Assembly (NCBI RefSeq): GCF_965638725.1
Contig: NC_134958.1
Span: 18,107,464 to 18,171,463 of the forward strand
DNA from: Aptenodytes patagonicus
Lineage: Eukaryota; Chordata; Aves; Sphenisciformes; Spheniscidae
DNA: 64,000 bases
Direction of reading: 5' to 3'
Part shown: in pieces, positions 1 through 14,020 of the stretch
Position numbering within the stretch: position 1 is the stretch's first letter
Layout of the letters: each line of letters starts with the position of its first letter
The notes under the pieces: model-generated
Told to the model about the DNA's origin: nothing
What the model saw: only the letters and a program-made list of their open reading frames with translations
The model's database searches: none
Made by a program: the position numbers and the translations under genes

Positions 1-3000
1 GTATTTTACCTATTGTTAGGAAAAGCATTTTATGATTTGACTTACATCCATTCTAGGTAGTAAATTAATGTAGATTTTAACTGTACACAAATCCTGATCA
101 ATCTCTTAATTTCTCTGATTACTACGCTTGAATATTTGTTACACTGCTGGAGAACAGATCTAGCAGAAAACTGCACTTCCTCATTAAACTGCTATTTCCC
201 AATACGCAAATCATTTAGACAATGTCTGGAGAGTGTCAAGAATGTCCTGCTTTTATAACATAACTATTATATCTTCTTAACTAGGAAGATTCTTAAAAAC
301 ATCAACAGCATAAAAACATTTGAGTGAGTATATATTTTGCCGTAATGTCTTTTCTTACTTGAACATTTCTAATTTTATAATCACAAAACTTAATTTCAAA
401 GTGACAGAGTTGGAACATTAAGTATACTTCAAACACTTTAGGGATCACATTTACCTAGCTAGTGACACTTACTACAGTTTACAACCTGCTTTATTCTCAC
501 TTTCTAAATGCCTTAGTATTTTTCTTACAAAATCATGCACTCCGCTTCCCTGTAATTAGCACAGCAGTCTGGTATAGACAGCCTTGTCTGTACCCGAGAC
601 CTTCATGCTTCATTTTTCTAGGGCAATTTGTACAATCTATCCCTTTATCATCAGTTTTATAAGTTAGAGTTGCTGAAAAACATACACACACAAAATTACA
701 CATAAATGGATACTTGAAGTCAACATATAATTGAACTTAAATGAAATTTTAAGATAAATGAATTAGTCTGCTTATTATTTTCCAGAAATCAAGTATTTTA
801 TAAATTATGTTGGGGGTATGGATTTGAAGTTTAGTTCAAGAGAAAGGGATGGATGTGAAGTAACACAGAGGGACCTTATAAGTAAACTGAAATAAGAAAT
901 AAACCTTCCTATACATCATGCAAGTGTCAGTAAGTAAATAATGCCTATGTACATTATGTGGAAGAACAGATATTAAACTGTAAAATCTCAAATACATGTA
1001 ATTCTTTTCTATCAGTTCTAAGTAGCTCTGAATACATCATCAGTTGTTTTGGAGCCTATTAGGATTATGATGGGATGTCTCTCAAAATCCCTTCCAAAAT
1101 GTTCCTATTTGCCTCTAATCCATATTACTGTAGTCACTGCAGATTTTAAACAGCTAGGCAAAGATAATTCAGTTCATCAGTTCAACTTCAAACCATAATG
1201 ACAAGAGTTATCTCTTCTTATTTATTTTCATTTTCCTATTCTGCTCCAACTGCAGCCCAAAAACATCATCATAAACTGTGAAGCAGCAGCCAGGGGAACA
1301 AACATTTCATAGGTCTGCACAAAAGGACTAGCGCACCTTATTTTTAATAAATGTTAGTGCTTCAGTGTAATGAAAAAGCCCAATCCTGCAAAACCTAAAT
1401 TGTATGATAGTGTCACCTTTCCTATACAAGCAGTAAAACTGAAGGCTCTAAAATTGCTCAAGGAGCTCAACTATCAAACTCAGTGTTTTCTATTCTTGAA
1501 TTGTTAGTTGCCATCTTGAGAAAGATTTTCTTTGCATCCAGAAACACAATTATGGCAAGTAGTTGGAAGAAAATAAAACAGCTGCTGCTCTGCATAGAAA
1601 ATCACTGCATGTCACTAGTTACAGACAATAAATGAAAGACTGGCAAAAATCCACTACATTATACCCCAAACTACTCCTGTTTACACTCTGTGCAGCAAAA
1701 AAATAAGTGGTGATGTCTTATCACTGTTGTGCAGGTCTGCAAATCTGCATCCGATTTGATTATACTGCATGACAAATGAGAATGCTCTTTCCAATTCTCA
1801 GCCAGCCTGATAGACTACAACTACCCTCTTGCAAAACTGCAGCCTCTAGGCAGCATATCTTGTTTGTTCAGGACAAGCCTGATCTAGTTGAGATTTTTTT
1901 TTTTCTGTACTTTTTCACCTTTCATTTAAGCTCAGGTGAATTTAAGCCTTTTCCTCAAAATTCTTTACCACTGAAATCCTGACATGATGCAGAGGAATTA
2001 GCTGAATAACCCAGTAAAGACACTTTTTAGCATGACCACTATTTTTTACATCTGTATGGAGTGCTGAGGTCTGGGTGAAGTTAAGGAAGCAGGCTTAGAG
2101 CTCCGAAAACGGAGTATATGTATAAAGCAGCATATCAGGAACAAGCAAAACAGATAGCTATGTATCTTTAAAACATATTTGCAACAGATCAATTAAGGAG
2201 TGAATGGTTTTTGTAGAATTAGGAAGCATGGATGACTAACGAGAAAATTATAGGACACAAAAAGATAAAAGCACTATTTAAAAACAGCAGAACGAAGTAC
2301 CAATGTGCAAACCAGATGAAAAAAACATACTCCAAAACAGGAGCACACACTGCAGGCACCTGACTCCTATCTTACTGTAAGATCAAAGTGTATGTTGAGG
2401 AAGTCTGTAATTAGCAGTGTCTTCTAAATGAAAATACAGTAAACAAAAGCTAGTCAGAAGAATGGGAAGCGAAAGATGGTAGCTCTTGTCTACTTTCAAA
2501 CATTAAGGATAGTAAAAATGTTCCCATTCCAAAGCAACAAAAGCTGTTTATTTAAGGTAAAGGGAGATGCAAAATCATGTGGGAGATTCCACAGCCCTCC
2601 TCTTGTCTCTCTGAAAAGAAGTAAAGGACTCTCTTCATTTAGATGTAAAGGTGTTTCTATAATAATACCACTAAATGCTGTAGCATTAGCTGGTCTGAAT
2701 CCACTGATCAACACAGTAAATCCTAACTGGTGGAACAATGACAAAAGAAAAGCCCAATTTGCACAGTGCTTTGTAAATCAGCACCTACTATGGCATTTTA
2801 TCCCATCTGAGATTACAAGGGGCAGGCCCAGAGCCTCTTCCTTTCCCAAGCACTGCTCACCTGGATAGGGTTTGTTTAGTACTCCTAACTCACTGAATTC
2901 CTAAATCTTTTGATATACTTTTTTTTATCACTATTCTTGATAGCATTTCTCCCACAGGTAGAAGACTCCAAGAATAGTCTTGACTAAAGATGGTGGCAGT

Positions 3001-4900
3001 GAAACTGGATTATAGGACTGGGTGAAAAGCTGTCAGTTTTTTCTGCCATGATCTGTATTAGATCCACAATGTCTGACAGATAGCGGTTTTTAGAATTAAC
3101 TACTGGCCCTGCCCGTGCCTAATCCTGAAGCTAACAGCCAACCCTAATCAGTGTTGTCCTTAACACAACTGTATGTCCTTGCCGTAGACATCAATTACGG
3201 ATGACATATTTCATAGCAGGCTATATATGGCCCTGTGACGGTGCACAAGAATTCATTAGGAAGACTGAAAAGTCTAGTATTTTTCTTTTAAAATTATGAT
3301 TGTTTTAAAATAAAACCTAAAATTAGTTTTAATGCAGAGCAGCCATGTTTTCACAAATATAATTGGAGATATACCTGGTACAGAGATGTTTGAAGCCCAG
3401 GTGAAGAGGCTCAAGAGCATCTCTTTTCCTTGCACACACAAATACAAGAGATTTGTTCATTTTTTGTCTATGTGTGCTCTTAAGGCCGTATTCTAGTCTT
3501 TATCTGGATTTCATTTGATAACTATATATCAGGTGATTATTGTAATTCATGAATGTTTCCTTATGGTATTTTCTGAAGCTCCTTCCCAGGTGGCAAGACC
3601 TAATTATTCTTAGGATAATCATTGGACGCAATTGCTCCAAACAGTCACTGACAGCAATCATGGTATTATTTCAGATGTACTTGCTGGCTGCAGTTACTGG
3701 GCTCTGTTTCCTCTCCTTTCTAGTGAAGAATAAATTTTAAGTTTGTTTTGTTTTAAATCAGAGAGAGTTGGAAACAGCATAATAAGGTATGACAGGTTAC
3801 AGCAAAAGTCAACTCTTGAGAATTCTTCTATTTCCCCATGCCAAACTTGAAGATGCCATAAACTCAAATCCTCTATGCCAGTCATAAAATTTTAATTAGC
3901 TAAACTAAAAATACTGGTACTATTTACCACTGTTCTTATTAGTTTCTTAAACTGCTAGATTTAACACTACTAAGATAGATTGCAGGTTGCAAAAGGCTGT
4001 CACTAGTATATTAATACTCTGCTTCAGCATACACATGAGCATTCTGTTCAGCTTGATTATAATTAATCAGTAATCTAGTCTCTTGTTTCTCACTGCCAAA
4101 TGATAAATTAACTACTAGCTACATTCATGGATGGAATATTAATTTATACAATGCCCTGGGGGTACTTCTGTATGTAGTACAAGACGCCTCATGAACAGAT
4201 CTCATTCAAAGCTTTACTAGAACTATGAAACAGAGTAAATCTAGTCAGGGTCAGCTGCAGCTATATTAAAACTGGAGATACCTGTATCAGCAATTTTAGT
4301 AAGCACCACTGAGATATATAAGAAATTAAATTTAGACATCACATGGAGGAATGAATTTCTCTTTTAAATGCACAAAATCAAGTACCTTTCATGCAAAGAG
4401 TTAGTATTTTCTGGAGGTTTGTGAAAAACAATTTGACTTTTTCAAGGTCAAATTATCTTCTCCGAGTATAGCACTGTAGGTGTGTTGTGTAATGGAGAAA
4501 TTTGCCAGTTCTAGAAGGGAAGTTCTTTTTTTTCCCCCCTAGCTGCTCTGCAGTACCTACCGAAGCTTCCCACTACATGTGTGAGGACAGCAGATGGATC
4601 CAGAGGTTCTGCCTCCGGCCCTGCCTGTTTCATCATTCCTTATATGCTGCAGGCTTCATCTCGCAGCAGCTTTCAGCTTTCTAGTGCATGAAAATGACCT
4701 TTACACAGGTGCAGAAATGATACGCAACTATCTGCCTCTTCTATAGCCTTCTTTCTAGTTTCTCTGCATATTTCTAGCCCTTGAATGTCAGACAAGACAG
4801 AGAAAGTAGTATTTTTTTAACACAGGGGGAAGGAAGTTCCATGAAATATTAATAATCTTGTGGCACTTGGCAGTACCGAAATATGCTTAAGGTGTATTAT

Positions 4901-4941
4901 ATTGCAAAATATAATATTGTAAATATAATATTGCAAAATTA
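4901..4941. repeat. AT-rich tandem array, about 3 units
   Basis: Three degenerate units of 13-15 bp on the theme ATTGCAAAATATAAT. Confidence 0.7.
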
Positions 4942-7460
4942 CAGCATAACAGAATACACATTTCTGATTTAGTAGCACTGAAAACATAATAAAACTTGAA
5001 AGGGGAAATGCTGTCCTCTGTCAGTTTTTCATAGTCCAAAGAATGCAGCATGAGCTCTTGGTAAGACCACAGTGAGGGACTGCAGCCTCTATAAAATGCT
5101 AGACTGCATTTTGGTAGCTCACAGCATCCCAGCCCAGAATGATCAAATCAAGGCATCTGGTCATTTGACTACAAACTGCTTGAGTTTTGAGCCTATCAGC
5201 AATCCAGAATGGCGCTCATAGCACAAGAAATACAGCATAGGAAAATGCTTGCCAAGAATAGGATGAAAACCACTGAGAAACAAACAGGGTTATTTTCAAA
5301 TTTCTAACATAATAATATTAATTATTATGAAGCTTTCCCTCATAGAGATTTTTAAAATTCCTTCTCATTCTGAAATCAATCACGGAAGCATACATAAAAT
5401 AATTTCAAGCTTTAATTATAAAAGAATAGGTAATGTACTTTGAAAGCAGCGTAAAGGCTTAGCTAACTCAGACATTTCAAGCAAGACTCACATTCTGATT
5501 TCACCTTCTGTTCTTGCATTTTAATTTTTTAAGCATCCTGCTTTATGAGAAAGTTATCACTTATTGCATGGCAAGTCTCAGAGAGCTCCTGTTCCCTCTG
5601 GACCTGACAGTCCTGTCTCTGGTACAATCTGATAGGAAATAGCTGAGCCGATGTGAAGCCTAGCAACAAATGGGGGCAGGGGAAAGCAGCTACAAGCACT
5701 GACTGCTAGACCTATGCAACTGAAGAATATTGCTTAGAAGGGAAGTGGCAGAATCTCATCAGTTGACAGCTTACATCTAGACTACTACAGGGAATGAAGT
5801 ACTTAATATCAAAGCGTATTGTATGGAGCTGCCCCTACACGAGTATGAATAGCTTGTTTGCAGAGTGGAAGACCTCATAAGCTACTGCAACCCATTTACA
5901 GTCACTTATCTTAGGTATCATGAGGCTTTGATGTAAGATTCAGTCACATCTCTGTTTACAACCATTTCCAAGGCTTGGGGTCTCATTAGGCACACAAAGC
6001 ACAAGTTTGACTTCATTCCAGATGCAAGGTTTTTGGAAGGAAGAAGCATTGGATATGTGCTTGTGAGCTTCAGCTGTTGTCCTTTCGGAAGGCTAATCAC
6101 CAAATTTATCAGTAGAGGGCACAAGAAAAGAGTGTTCCTCATCAAACATGCATAAAACTAAGGGAGAGCTCCCAAGGTGACTCCTCAACAAGCCACTAGG
6201 TTAGCATTATTTATTCTATTTAAATTAAAAAAAAAAAAACAAACCACCTATTATATATAAAGCATATATAATGTTGGTTGAATAAACAGTATTAGTTTGT
6301 TTGAGATAAAATTCACGATATTAATAACTGTAGGATATTCCAAACATTCAGCTATCTGAAAACCTGAATGTCTGAAGAAGAGGATTTATAAATTGCAAAT
6401 GAAAGAACTAGTCCCTAGTGATATCAGGCAAATGAACAGCATGTTAGTAGATATTAAATCCTAAAGCATAAATAATCTCCTTAAACCTACATCTGTGAAA
6501 CCTAACAGTGAACTTACAAAAATATCTGTCCCTTATGCTCAATAGAAAATAATTTAAGCGAACAAAGGATGAAAAAAAGGGTGGCCGAAATGCTCTTCAC
6601 TATTGGGTTGTTGGATACAGAGGACCTTGGTGGAATTGACTTGATTTAGTTGTAAAGAAAAATGGCCCACCATCCTAACATTTGCAATGCAAATTTCAGC
6701 ACATTATTTAATGCATTTAAAAAAAAGCAATCAGCTATGGATGGATCATCCACGGTAACCAATATGTTGTAAGTGAGGATATAATCTTTTAGCCTAAATT
6801 AGGGCAATTGGAGCATTTTGGATGCTGTAGTTCCTTTGAACTTTTGTTTCTCTGCAGCTTAGTTTGTATGTTGTACAGACAGATCTTTCAGTTGCCAAAA
6901 AAGTACCAAGCATTTACACAAATGTTTAAATCTTCCACGACAGCTGTAGATACTCTGCACATCGAAGGTCCAGGATCTTATAACTCTATCAGGAAGAGTT
7001 AATTCGTAAGGTGAATATTTAGAGAAAGCCTATTTCCAATTCTATTTAAGGACCTATTTCCAAATGTTACTGTAGTATCACATTAGGGAAGATGTAAATG
7101 GGGTTGATCCAGACCGAGTTTTCTGAGATGTAAACTGTCTCTACTATTGTATTATCAATGCAAAGAATGACATTTGGAAAGTCTTCTCTTCACCAAGTCA
7201 GTCAAAAACACTTGACACAAAATTTGGTACCGAACTTGCCTATTTCATTCTTAGTTGTTTGTAACAACCTGTGTTTGTTTTTATGTGATTTATCTATATT
7301 TGTGTACTCACATCTTTCTCCCAAATCAATCTCCCTCTGTCTTTTGGTTTTAAAGGAACCCAATAGGTTCCCGTTATCTGCTTCACATTTATACCAGAAT
7401 CCACAGATGTATGACATTAAGTGTCTTTTTTTCCAGGTATCTAGTTGAAGATTACACTTA

Positions 7461-7482
7461 CGTGTGTGTGTATATATATATG
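7461..7482. repeat. (GT)n(AT)n microsatellite
   Basis: Compound dinucleotide tract: GT repeats passing into TA repeats. Confidence 0.9.
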
Positions 7483-9730
7483 TTCACATAGATCCAGGTA
7501 TGTAGCTACATGTATGTGCAAAGCAGTTAACCATCTTCTTGGTTACTCAGATACTTCACCAATGACTGCCTATAATTTACAGACAGAAGATGACAAAGTG
7601 TCAATTATGTAAAAGCTTTGAGCAGATAAACAAATGACTACTCTAGGCAGATTTCTACCCATGAAATTGCAATACCAAAGACAGTGATCTTTTCTTTTGG
7701 AGGATGGAGCTATGTTTTACTTTTTTTTTTTTTTACACCCCCTCCCACTCCCTGCTAACTCCCAAAACATGCCACTGTTTCTCTTTGGGGAGCAATGAAG
7801 CTGAGTGGAAGGGCAGAGGGACAACTGGTGGTGCTTTATCGATTCTGACAGTATCTTTGGCAAGGAGACAGAGTGAGCTCCAAGTACCAGTTTTAGGAAA
7901 GTCTTGAGGTTTCAGAGAGACGACTCATCACTCAAGTGCTCTGCAAATAGTAGAGATTGGTATAAAAGACCACTCTGCTGTTTGGAAAATAATGAAATAC
8001 CTTCATGAATGGTTCAAAACGGAGGGTGTGAAATAACATCAAGGGTAAGCACAATTTTTTAAAGGATTTTTCATCCCTGGGGATATAAGGGAACATAGCC
8101 TTCAAACTCAACACACACAATGTATGTGGATGAAATAAAGTATGCAATTAGCCTGCAGTTAAAGAATTCTGTGAAAAAAATGTGACTTTGGCTATCTCAG
8201 CTGCCTACTCTAGTTTGGAAAAGTTGTTCAGTAAAGGTGGAGAGATCCTTTTTCAAGAAATCCACAGGCAAAGTTCAAGTGAAATCCTTGACTGAACAGA
8301 CTTTCCTGTGCTGAAACTGTAGGTATCGACTCTGTTGTTTAAAAGGCTCCACTTAAAAGTCAGGAAGTCAGACGTCATTAGCTGCCTAGGCTCTGATGCA
8401 CAAGTCTTATCCCATCAGATCCTTGTAAAAGAGAAAGGAAGCATGTGGATCTTGTCTAGTTGGAGAAGTTGTTGAAAATTGAAGAACTAAGCTTCCTCAG
8501 ACAAAGGGCAACAAAGCGCTGGTTTACTCCTGATCTTGGGTGGCTCTGGTAAGAAGAGGAAGGGATTGAATATTTATTAAAGTCTCTGACCATCTTTGGA
8601 AAAAGGCATCTTGATTTTACGTGATTTCTGTAGCAACACAATGAAATCTATCATTCAAGGAAAAATCAAACAAGTCTGTTGCTGGGAGATGAAATCCCAA
8701 GAGATTAATCATTTCTGAGCATAGTTCCCCTTATAACATCAGTCTGCTGAAAGTCTGAGGAAGCATTTATTTCCCTTTAGACCTTCATGATGAGGCCTGA
8801 ATGTTTCTCTCATTTGGAAGGCAACTGTGTCAAACACTGGAGAGTCTAGCTCCTGCCCTTTACAGGTTTGTGATAAGGCTGAAAATACTATCATTATGAA
8901 AATAAAAGTAAACACAAATATTAGAGCAGAAATTGTAGATGAGGTTGGCATGAGCCTTTGGCAGTTCATGCAATGGTCTTTATATCTTTTTAGATTACAC
9001 CTCTTGAATAGTCTTTGACTGTATGCACGTCATTTCTCCAGGCTCAGTAACTACTTCAAGAAAGTACAGGAGACAATAGCTGGCTACGTCGTCTTTGTCT
9101 TCTCTGTCATCCTGTGCTCTGCTAGAGATGGGAACATTGACAGTTCTAGTGATCTATCAAAATCATAACTATTTGGAGACTTTAAGCCTGGTTTTGGGGT
9201 TGATTTTTTTCTTTGTCTTCACACACATGTAGATAGACTTTCCTATCAGTAACTGACAGGCTAAGTACGCAACAATGCAGCACAGAACAGGAAGAAGGCT
9301 GAAAACTCACTGTTCTGCAATATTCCAAAAAGTATTAATAAGCTTCAGCCGTTCTCATTAGTAAGCCTACCCTGTGGCTGAATATGATGCAGTGTCAGCA
9401 GGGTTAATTAGATCTACAGTTGGCCTAAACAAGAGATTTGTTTTGGACTGCAGCTGGCCTAACTGCAGCATGTAAAATAATGGTATCACACAGAAAAAAA
9501 TCGTATGTAACAGATCTATCAGATAAAAGGCATTAATCCCTCAGTGCAAGGTTGCTGTACCCCAGTACAAGGGAAGGTTATAGCTGGGCAGCAGTATGGA
9601 AGGCACCTACACACAGGAAGCCTCATGCTCCATATCTGCCTATTACCTTACTTGTGTCATATTGGCTATCAATGGGCCAATAGGGCCTTCATTAATATTT
9701 CCCTCAATAGGGGAATATTAATCAAGCTTT

Positions 9731-9750
9731 AGATATAGATAGATAGATAT
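9731..9750. repeat. (GATA)n microsatellite
   Basis: Short AGAT repeat tract with one imperfect unit. Confidence 0.85.
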
Positions 9751-10290
9751 AAAAGCTAGTATGAAAACAAGAATTTCCCCTGCATTTTATTTCATTTGTC
9801 ATAAGATAATTCTGTTTTGCTTAATGCATTTAAATAAACAATACATTTCCTAGGCTCTCAGTAAATGTGGCTATGCACTTGGATAACTCTTTCGAGAATT
9901 AATGTTTTTCCTTTCAAAATGAAATAGTTGACAGATCACTGAAACATCTTACCTGAGACATCACATTGGTACATTGTGGGTTAGTTTATTTTGTATTTAT
10001 CTATGAATTTTCCAATTCAGCACTCTGCATCTCTCATCACTAAACGTGCGGTAAGTAGGTACTAAGGCAAGAATGTAAATGCAATGAGAGTCTTGTATTT
10101 GCTATAGTAACAACTGTCAGCTGGGGACAAAAATTATGTGTGTTATGGAAAAGTCCATTAACCAAGATTTCATTATGTTAAGTATTCTTCAGACATTCCT
10201 GCCACAAAGAGCTTAAAAATCTCTAAGTAAGTTTACAGGTGACAGATGAATGAAGCGGACTTTGGGGAGTTTGTTAAAAAAACCAAAACC

Positions 10291-10318
10291 ACACACGCCC
10301 CCCCCCCCCCACACACAC
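10291..10318. repeat. (CA)n/poly-C tract
   Basis: ACACACG followed by 13 C and then ACACACA; a C run inside a CA microsatellite. Confidence 0.9.
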
Positions 10319-13289
10319 ATTGACACAGTACTCGTCAAGAGCAACAATGGAAATAGTGTAATAACTGCAAAGCCATCCTTTCATAGTCTCCATGACAGAG
10401 AACTTTTTTTCCACATGCAATGCATATTTAAAAGGCAAATTATTTAATATATTCATTTATGAAGGTAATTATTTTTATTTTCATAGTTTAAGCCAGCAAG
10501 AAGGTTAAGAGCAAAATTCAACTAAGTAGCAAAACCAAATTAAGATTTTCCAGTTAAGTACATTTAAGCTATTTTAACTGATAATTATAGACATACCTAT
10601 TATTCCAAGTTTTTGGTAAGTGGTTAGTCTGTGAGTTATTGATGAAATCCAGTGTTTCACACCCTACCTCTACCATAATATGAGGTTATATTGGCTCTGT
10701 ACCACGTTTTTACACTCTTGCAATATTCTTTTCCTCACTCAGATAAATGTAAACAGAAGATACCAAACCGTCAAGTCTATTTAGATAGGTCAGTCTTTTG
10801 AGCAATGACAGTCTACTGCTGTCTTTGTAAATGCCTACCACAAAGGGGTCCTATACACTTAGTTGCCTCGTAGGCTCCACTACAATAAAGATTTTTAATT
10901 TTTTTTCGAGCACTCCATTTCATTCAGGATGCTACTAAGTTGTTTAGTTTAGTTCCACACATATGGTAAACTTCAAACTTTACTGTTTAAAAATTCCTGT
11001 TTGAATTTCCCCCATTGCTTGTCTTTATGATATGTGAGGGTCTCTGCAGTCTTCAGCATGCATGCTATGATAGGGAGCCTGGCATGCAGCTCAGCAAGAG
11101 AAACCGCTCCTGCTGAGCCTCACAGGATGGTCTGAAGAAGAGAAGAGGAGGAAGGACTACTACCGGTCCAGCCTGAAGAGATGACAGTCATTGTGTCGAT
11201 GGGACCAACATTTTACAAGTTGTCAACCAGTCAGCTAGGGTAAACCTCAGTTGTCAGCCCCAGTTAGAGTCACAACTTCATCCGATGATGAGAGAGATAT
11301 CATCTTAAAGGCAATATGGATTTCATCCTGTCAAAAGACAAGATGCATTATGCCAGAGCATGGGGAGGGTGGGAAACTTAGAGCAGCAGTATACAGATTT
11401 CATGTTTCCCAACCTTGCAATGGTATTTACCAGTACTATAGTAGGTTACTACATTACCTTAATTACTACATTAATTTAATTAGGATTATTAAATTACATA
11501 GATGAAAACATGTAACACCATGGACTATTTACTGATAAAACAGCTGGTTCAGAAACTCTGGATGGCATTTGGCTTGTTTATATTTATTATGGATATAAAA
11601 ATGTTAAGTACCATCAGAAAGAAAATCAATAACTCAAGCCTATATCATTCAAACAGATGCTGGTTAATATAAAGGAACTTATTTCCCCTACAACTGCTAT
11701 AGCACTAGCAATCACAAGAATTCAAAAATTATTTAAAGGTATCATATTGTCTGCAGATGTTTAAGGTACACATCACAGTTTCTTCATTCCTGGAGCCTGT
11801 GTGAGTAGAAACTTGAAGCTGTGATTCTCACACACCAACAGCTGGAGCCTTAACTAAACCATGAAATATCGTAAGACTCCCAATACTAAAAAGTGTTAAC
11901 AAATCTAAGTTAAATCAATGTTGGCTCAAGAATAAGCCAGAGATTTTACTAAATTGTGATTTAAAACCTCCAAAACACATATAGAGATATGCACAGGAAA
12001 AAAAAAATACTGTCACAAAGGGCTAGTAGCACTGTAATAAATAAACCCCCTCCCATTTTCCTTCCTTCCAGTCTTTGGGAAGCAAAGCATAGATTACTAA
12101 GGTTCTTTACTATGTTTTGTAGAAAGTACCTTCTCATGAAGCAAATCATTCATGTACCAAAATGTGAGAAAGATGTTTGTATGACAGAAAGCAGATCAGC
12201 TAACTGTTTGTTATTCTCCTAAATGCTGCTGTACAAAGCAAGAACCAGGTTAAGATAAACCTTTAGACAACTATTCCGGAGAGCTTGGTATTATTCCTGG
12301 TTCAGGAATGATTCTGGGCAAGTCATTTCAGTGACTCCCTATCTGTAAAACAGGGCCATCAAATTTATTTCCTTTGCTTTGACACTTTCTGATAACAAGT
12401 TGAAAAGCTAAATCTTACCTAGCATGACAGTACAAAAGAATTACAGTACCAATGTGTACATCTTATGCTGCAATAAAACTGACACAAGGTTATTCATCCC
12501 TAGAGTAATATAATCTTAACAGCACTTTTTCCCCCCAAATCATTATTTCTAATTAGATCATCTGCTAGTTGGTGGGTCCAGTTATGATGTGTATGAGTTG
12601 AATAATAAATGGAGGACAAATATCAGATGAAACACATGCTGTAGAGATAATTTATTATCACTGCAGATAGGTGTGGAATAGATGTGCTAAAAACCCAAAG
12701 GTGGTCTCTTTCCAAGTACTGAAAACAGCAAGTATCACAACAGACACCTCCTGTGCCTTTTACTTAGGGAAGAACAGAGGGAGATTTCCACCTACCACTG
12801 AAAACACAAAGAAAAACCCTTTATTATTTAAAAACCAAAAACCAAACAACACAATTTACTTAAAGGCACACTCCTGATACCACACAGGTATCTTCATGGC
12901 AAGTCTTCCATCAAGAAAGCAGGCAGTCATTTACCAGGAATTAAGAATTCTGCCACCAACAACCTTCATAATACTGGAATCAGAAATTAAATGCAAATCA
13001 GTATTTACTAGGAAGTGTTCCCCTCCACTACTCATTTTATGCCTCTGATGCAGCACTGAGCATGGAATTTCTAGTCACCAACAGAATTCCTTCCCCTTCT
13101 CTCTATCATCCAGTATGCGACAGCTCTTATCTCCTGGGCCGTAATATGTCAAATACTTCTACATAATTAAAGCCACGCTGATTCACTGGCTAAGAATATC
13201 ACAGGGATAAGTTTCTTTTTAAAGCTGCCTTATCTCTAATCAAGAGTTGTCTTCCAGTAACACAAGATTTTGTGCCTAAAGGACATTTT

Positions 13290-13316
13290 TTATATATATG
13301 TGTGTGTGTGTATATA
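13290..13316. repeat. (TA)n(TG)n(TA)n microsatellite
   Basis: Compound dinucleotide repeat with a central TG tract. Confidence 0.9.
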
Positions 13317-14000
13317 AAAATAACATTCCTTTCTCCTCCACAACCCAGCAATAACAAGAAAATATCATTACACTTTGATTTCCCTTTGTAGTACTAAATC
13401 AGAGACTATGAAGGATGGCAACAGAGGTAGGCAAAATGCCCATTTTTGTTAAGTATTGAAACTATAATTTATATTCCTTCCCTGATATAAACCTTTATTG
13501 CACTACCAAAGAGAACCTTTCCGTATTTCATTGGTTCATTAATCTCTTGAGATTTGTTATTATGGTAGGGTTTATTTAGGGAAGAAAATAAAAATCTGTA
13601 GAGGTCAAAAATACATGAACAAATTGGTGACAAGGCTTATGTCTTGTCAGGTTATTTTATATTTTAATGTACTGTTAGCAGTTCATTCTTTCTAAATGCA
13701 GATCTGTTAAGGGTAAATTTAAATATCAAGGCAAGCAATTCTGGTAGCATGGCAACAACGTGCTATGCTGCATAGTAAGAATTTGGAAGCGAGGCAAGTC
13801 TTTGCTTCTTTCCCATACTGGATCGGTTTATGAGTAGAAATATTTGTGTTCTTTGTGTAACTGCCTTTATGACTATTCCTACATTAGTAGTTATAGCGGT
13901 CTTTGAAACTTAAGACAGTACAGCAACACTGTGAAACCTGGTAGCAGTCAGGATGGCCATCCTTAATAGACAAAAAAGCTACAGATTAGAAGAAAACATT

Positions 14001-14020
14001 AAAACAAACAAACAAACAAA
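14001..14020. repeat. (AAAC)n microsatellite
   Basis: Five AAAC/AACA-type units in a row. Confidence 0.85.

Noticed and set aside
2476-2868. 130-codon plus-strand frame in the AT-rich block
   Set aside because: No recognisable family, and an open frame also runs on the opposite strand; probably chance.
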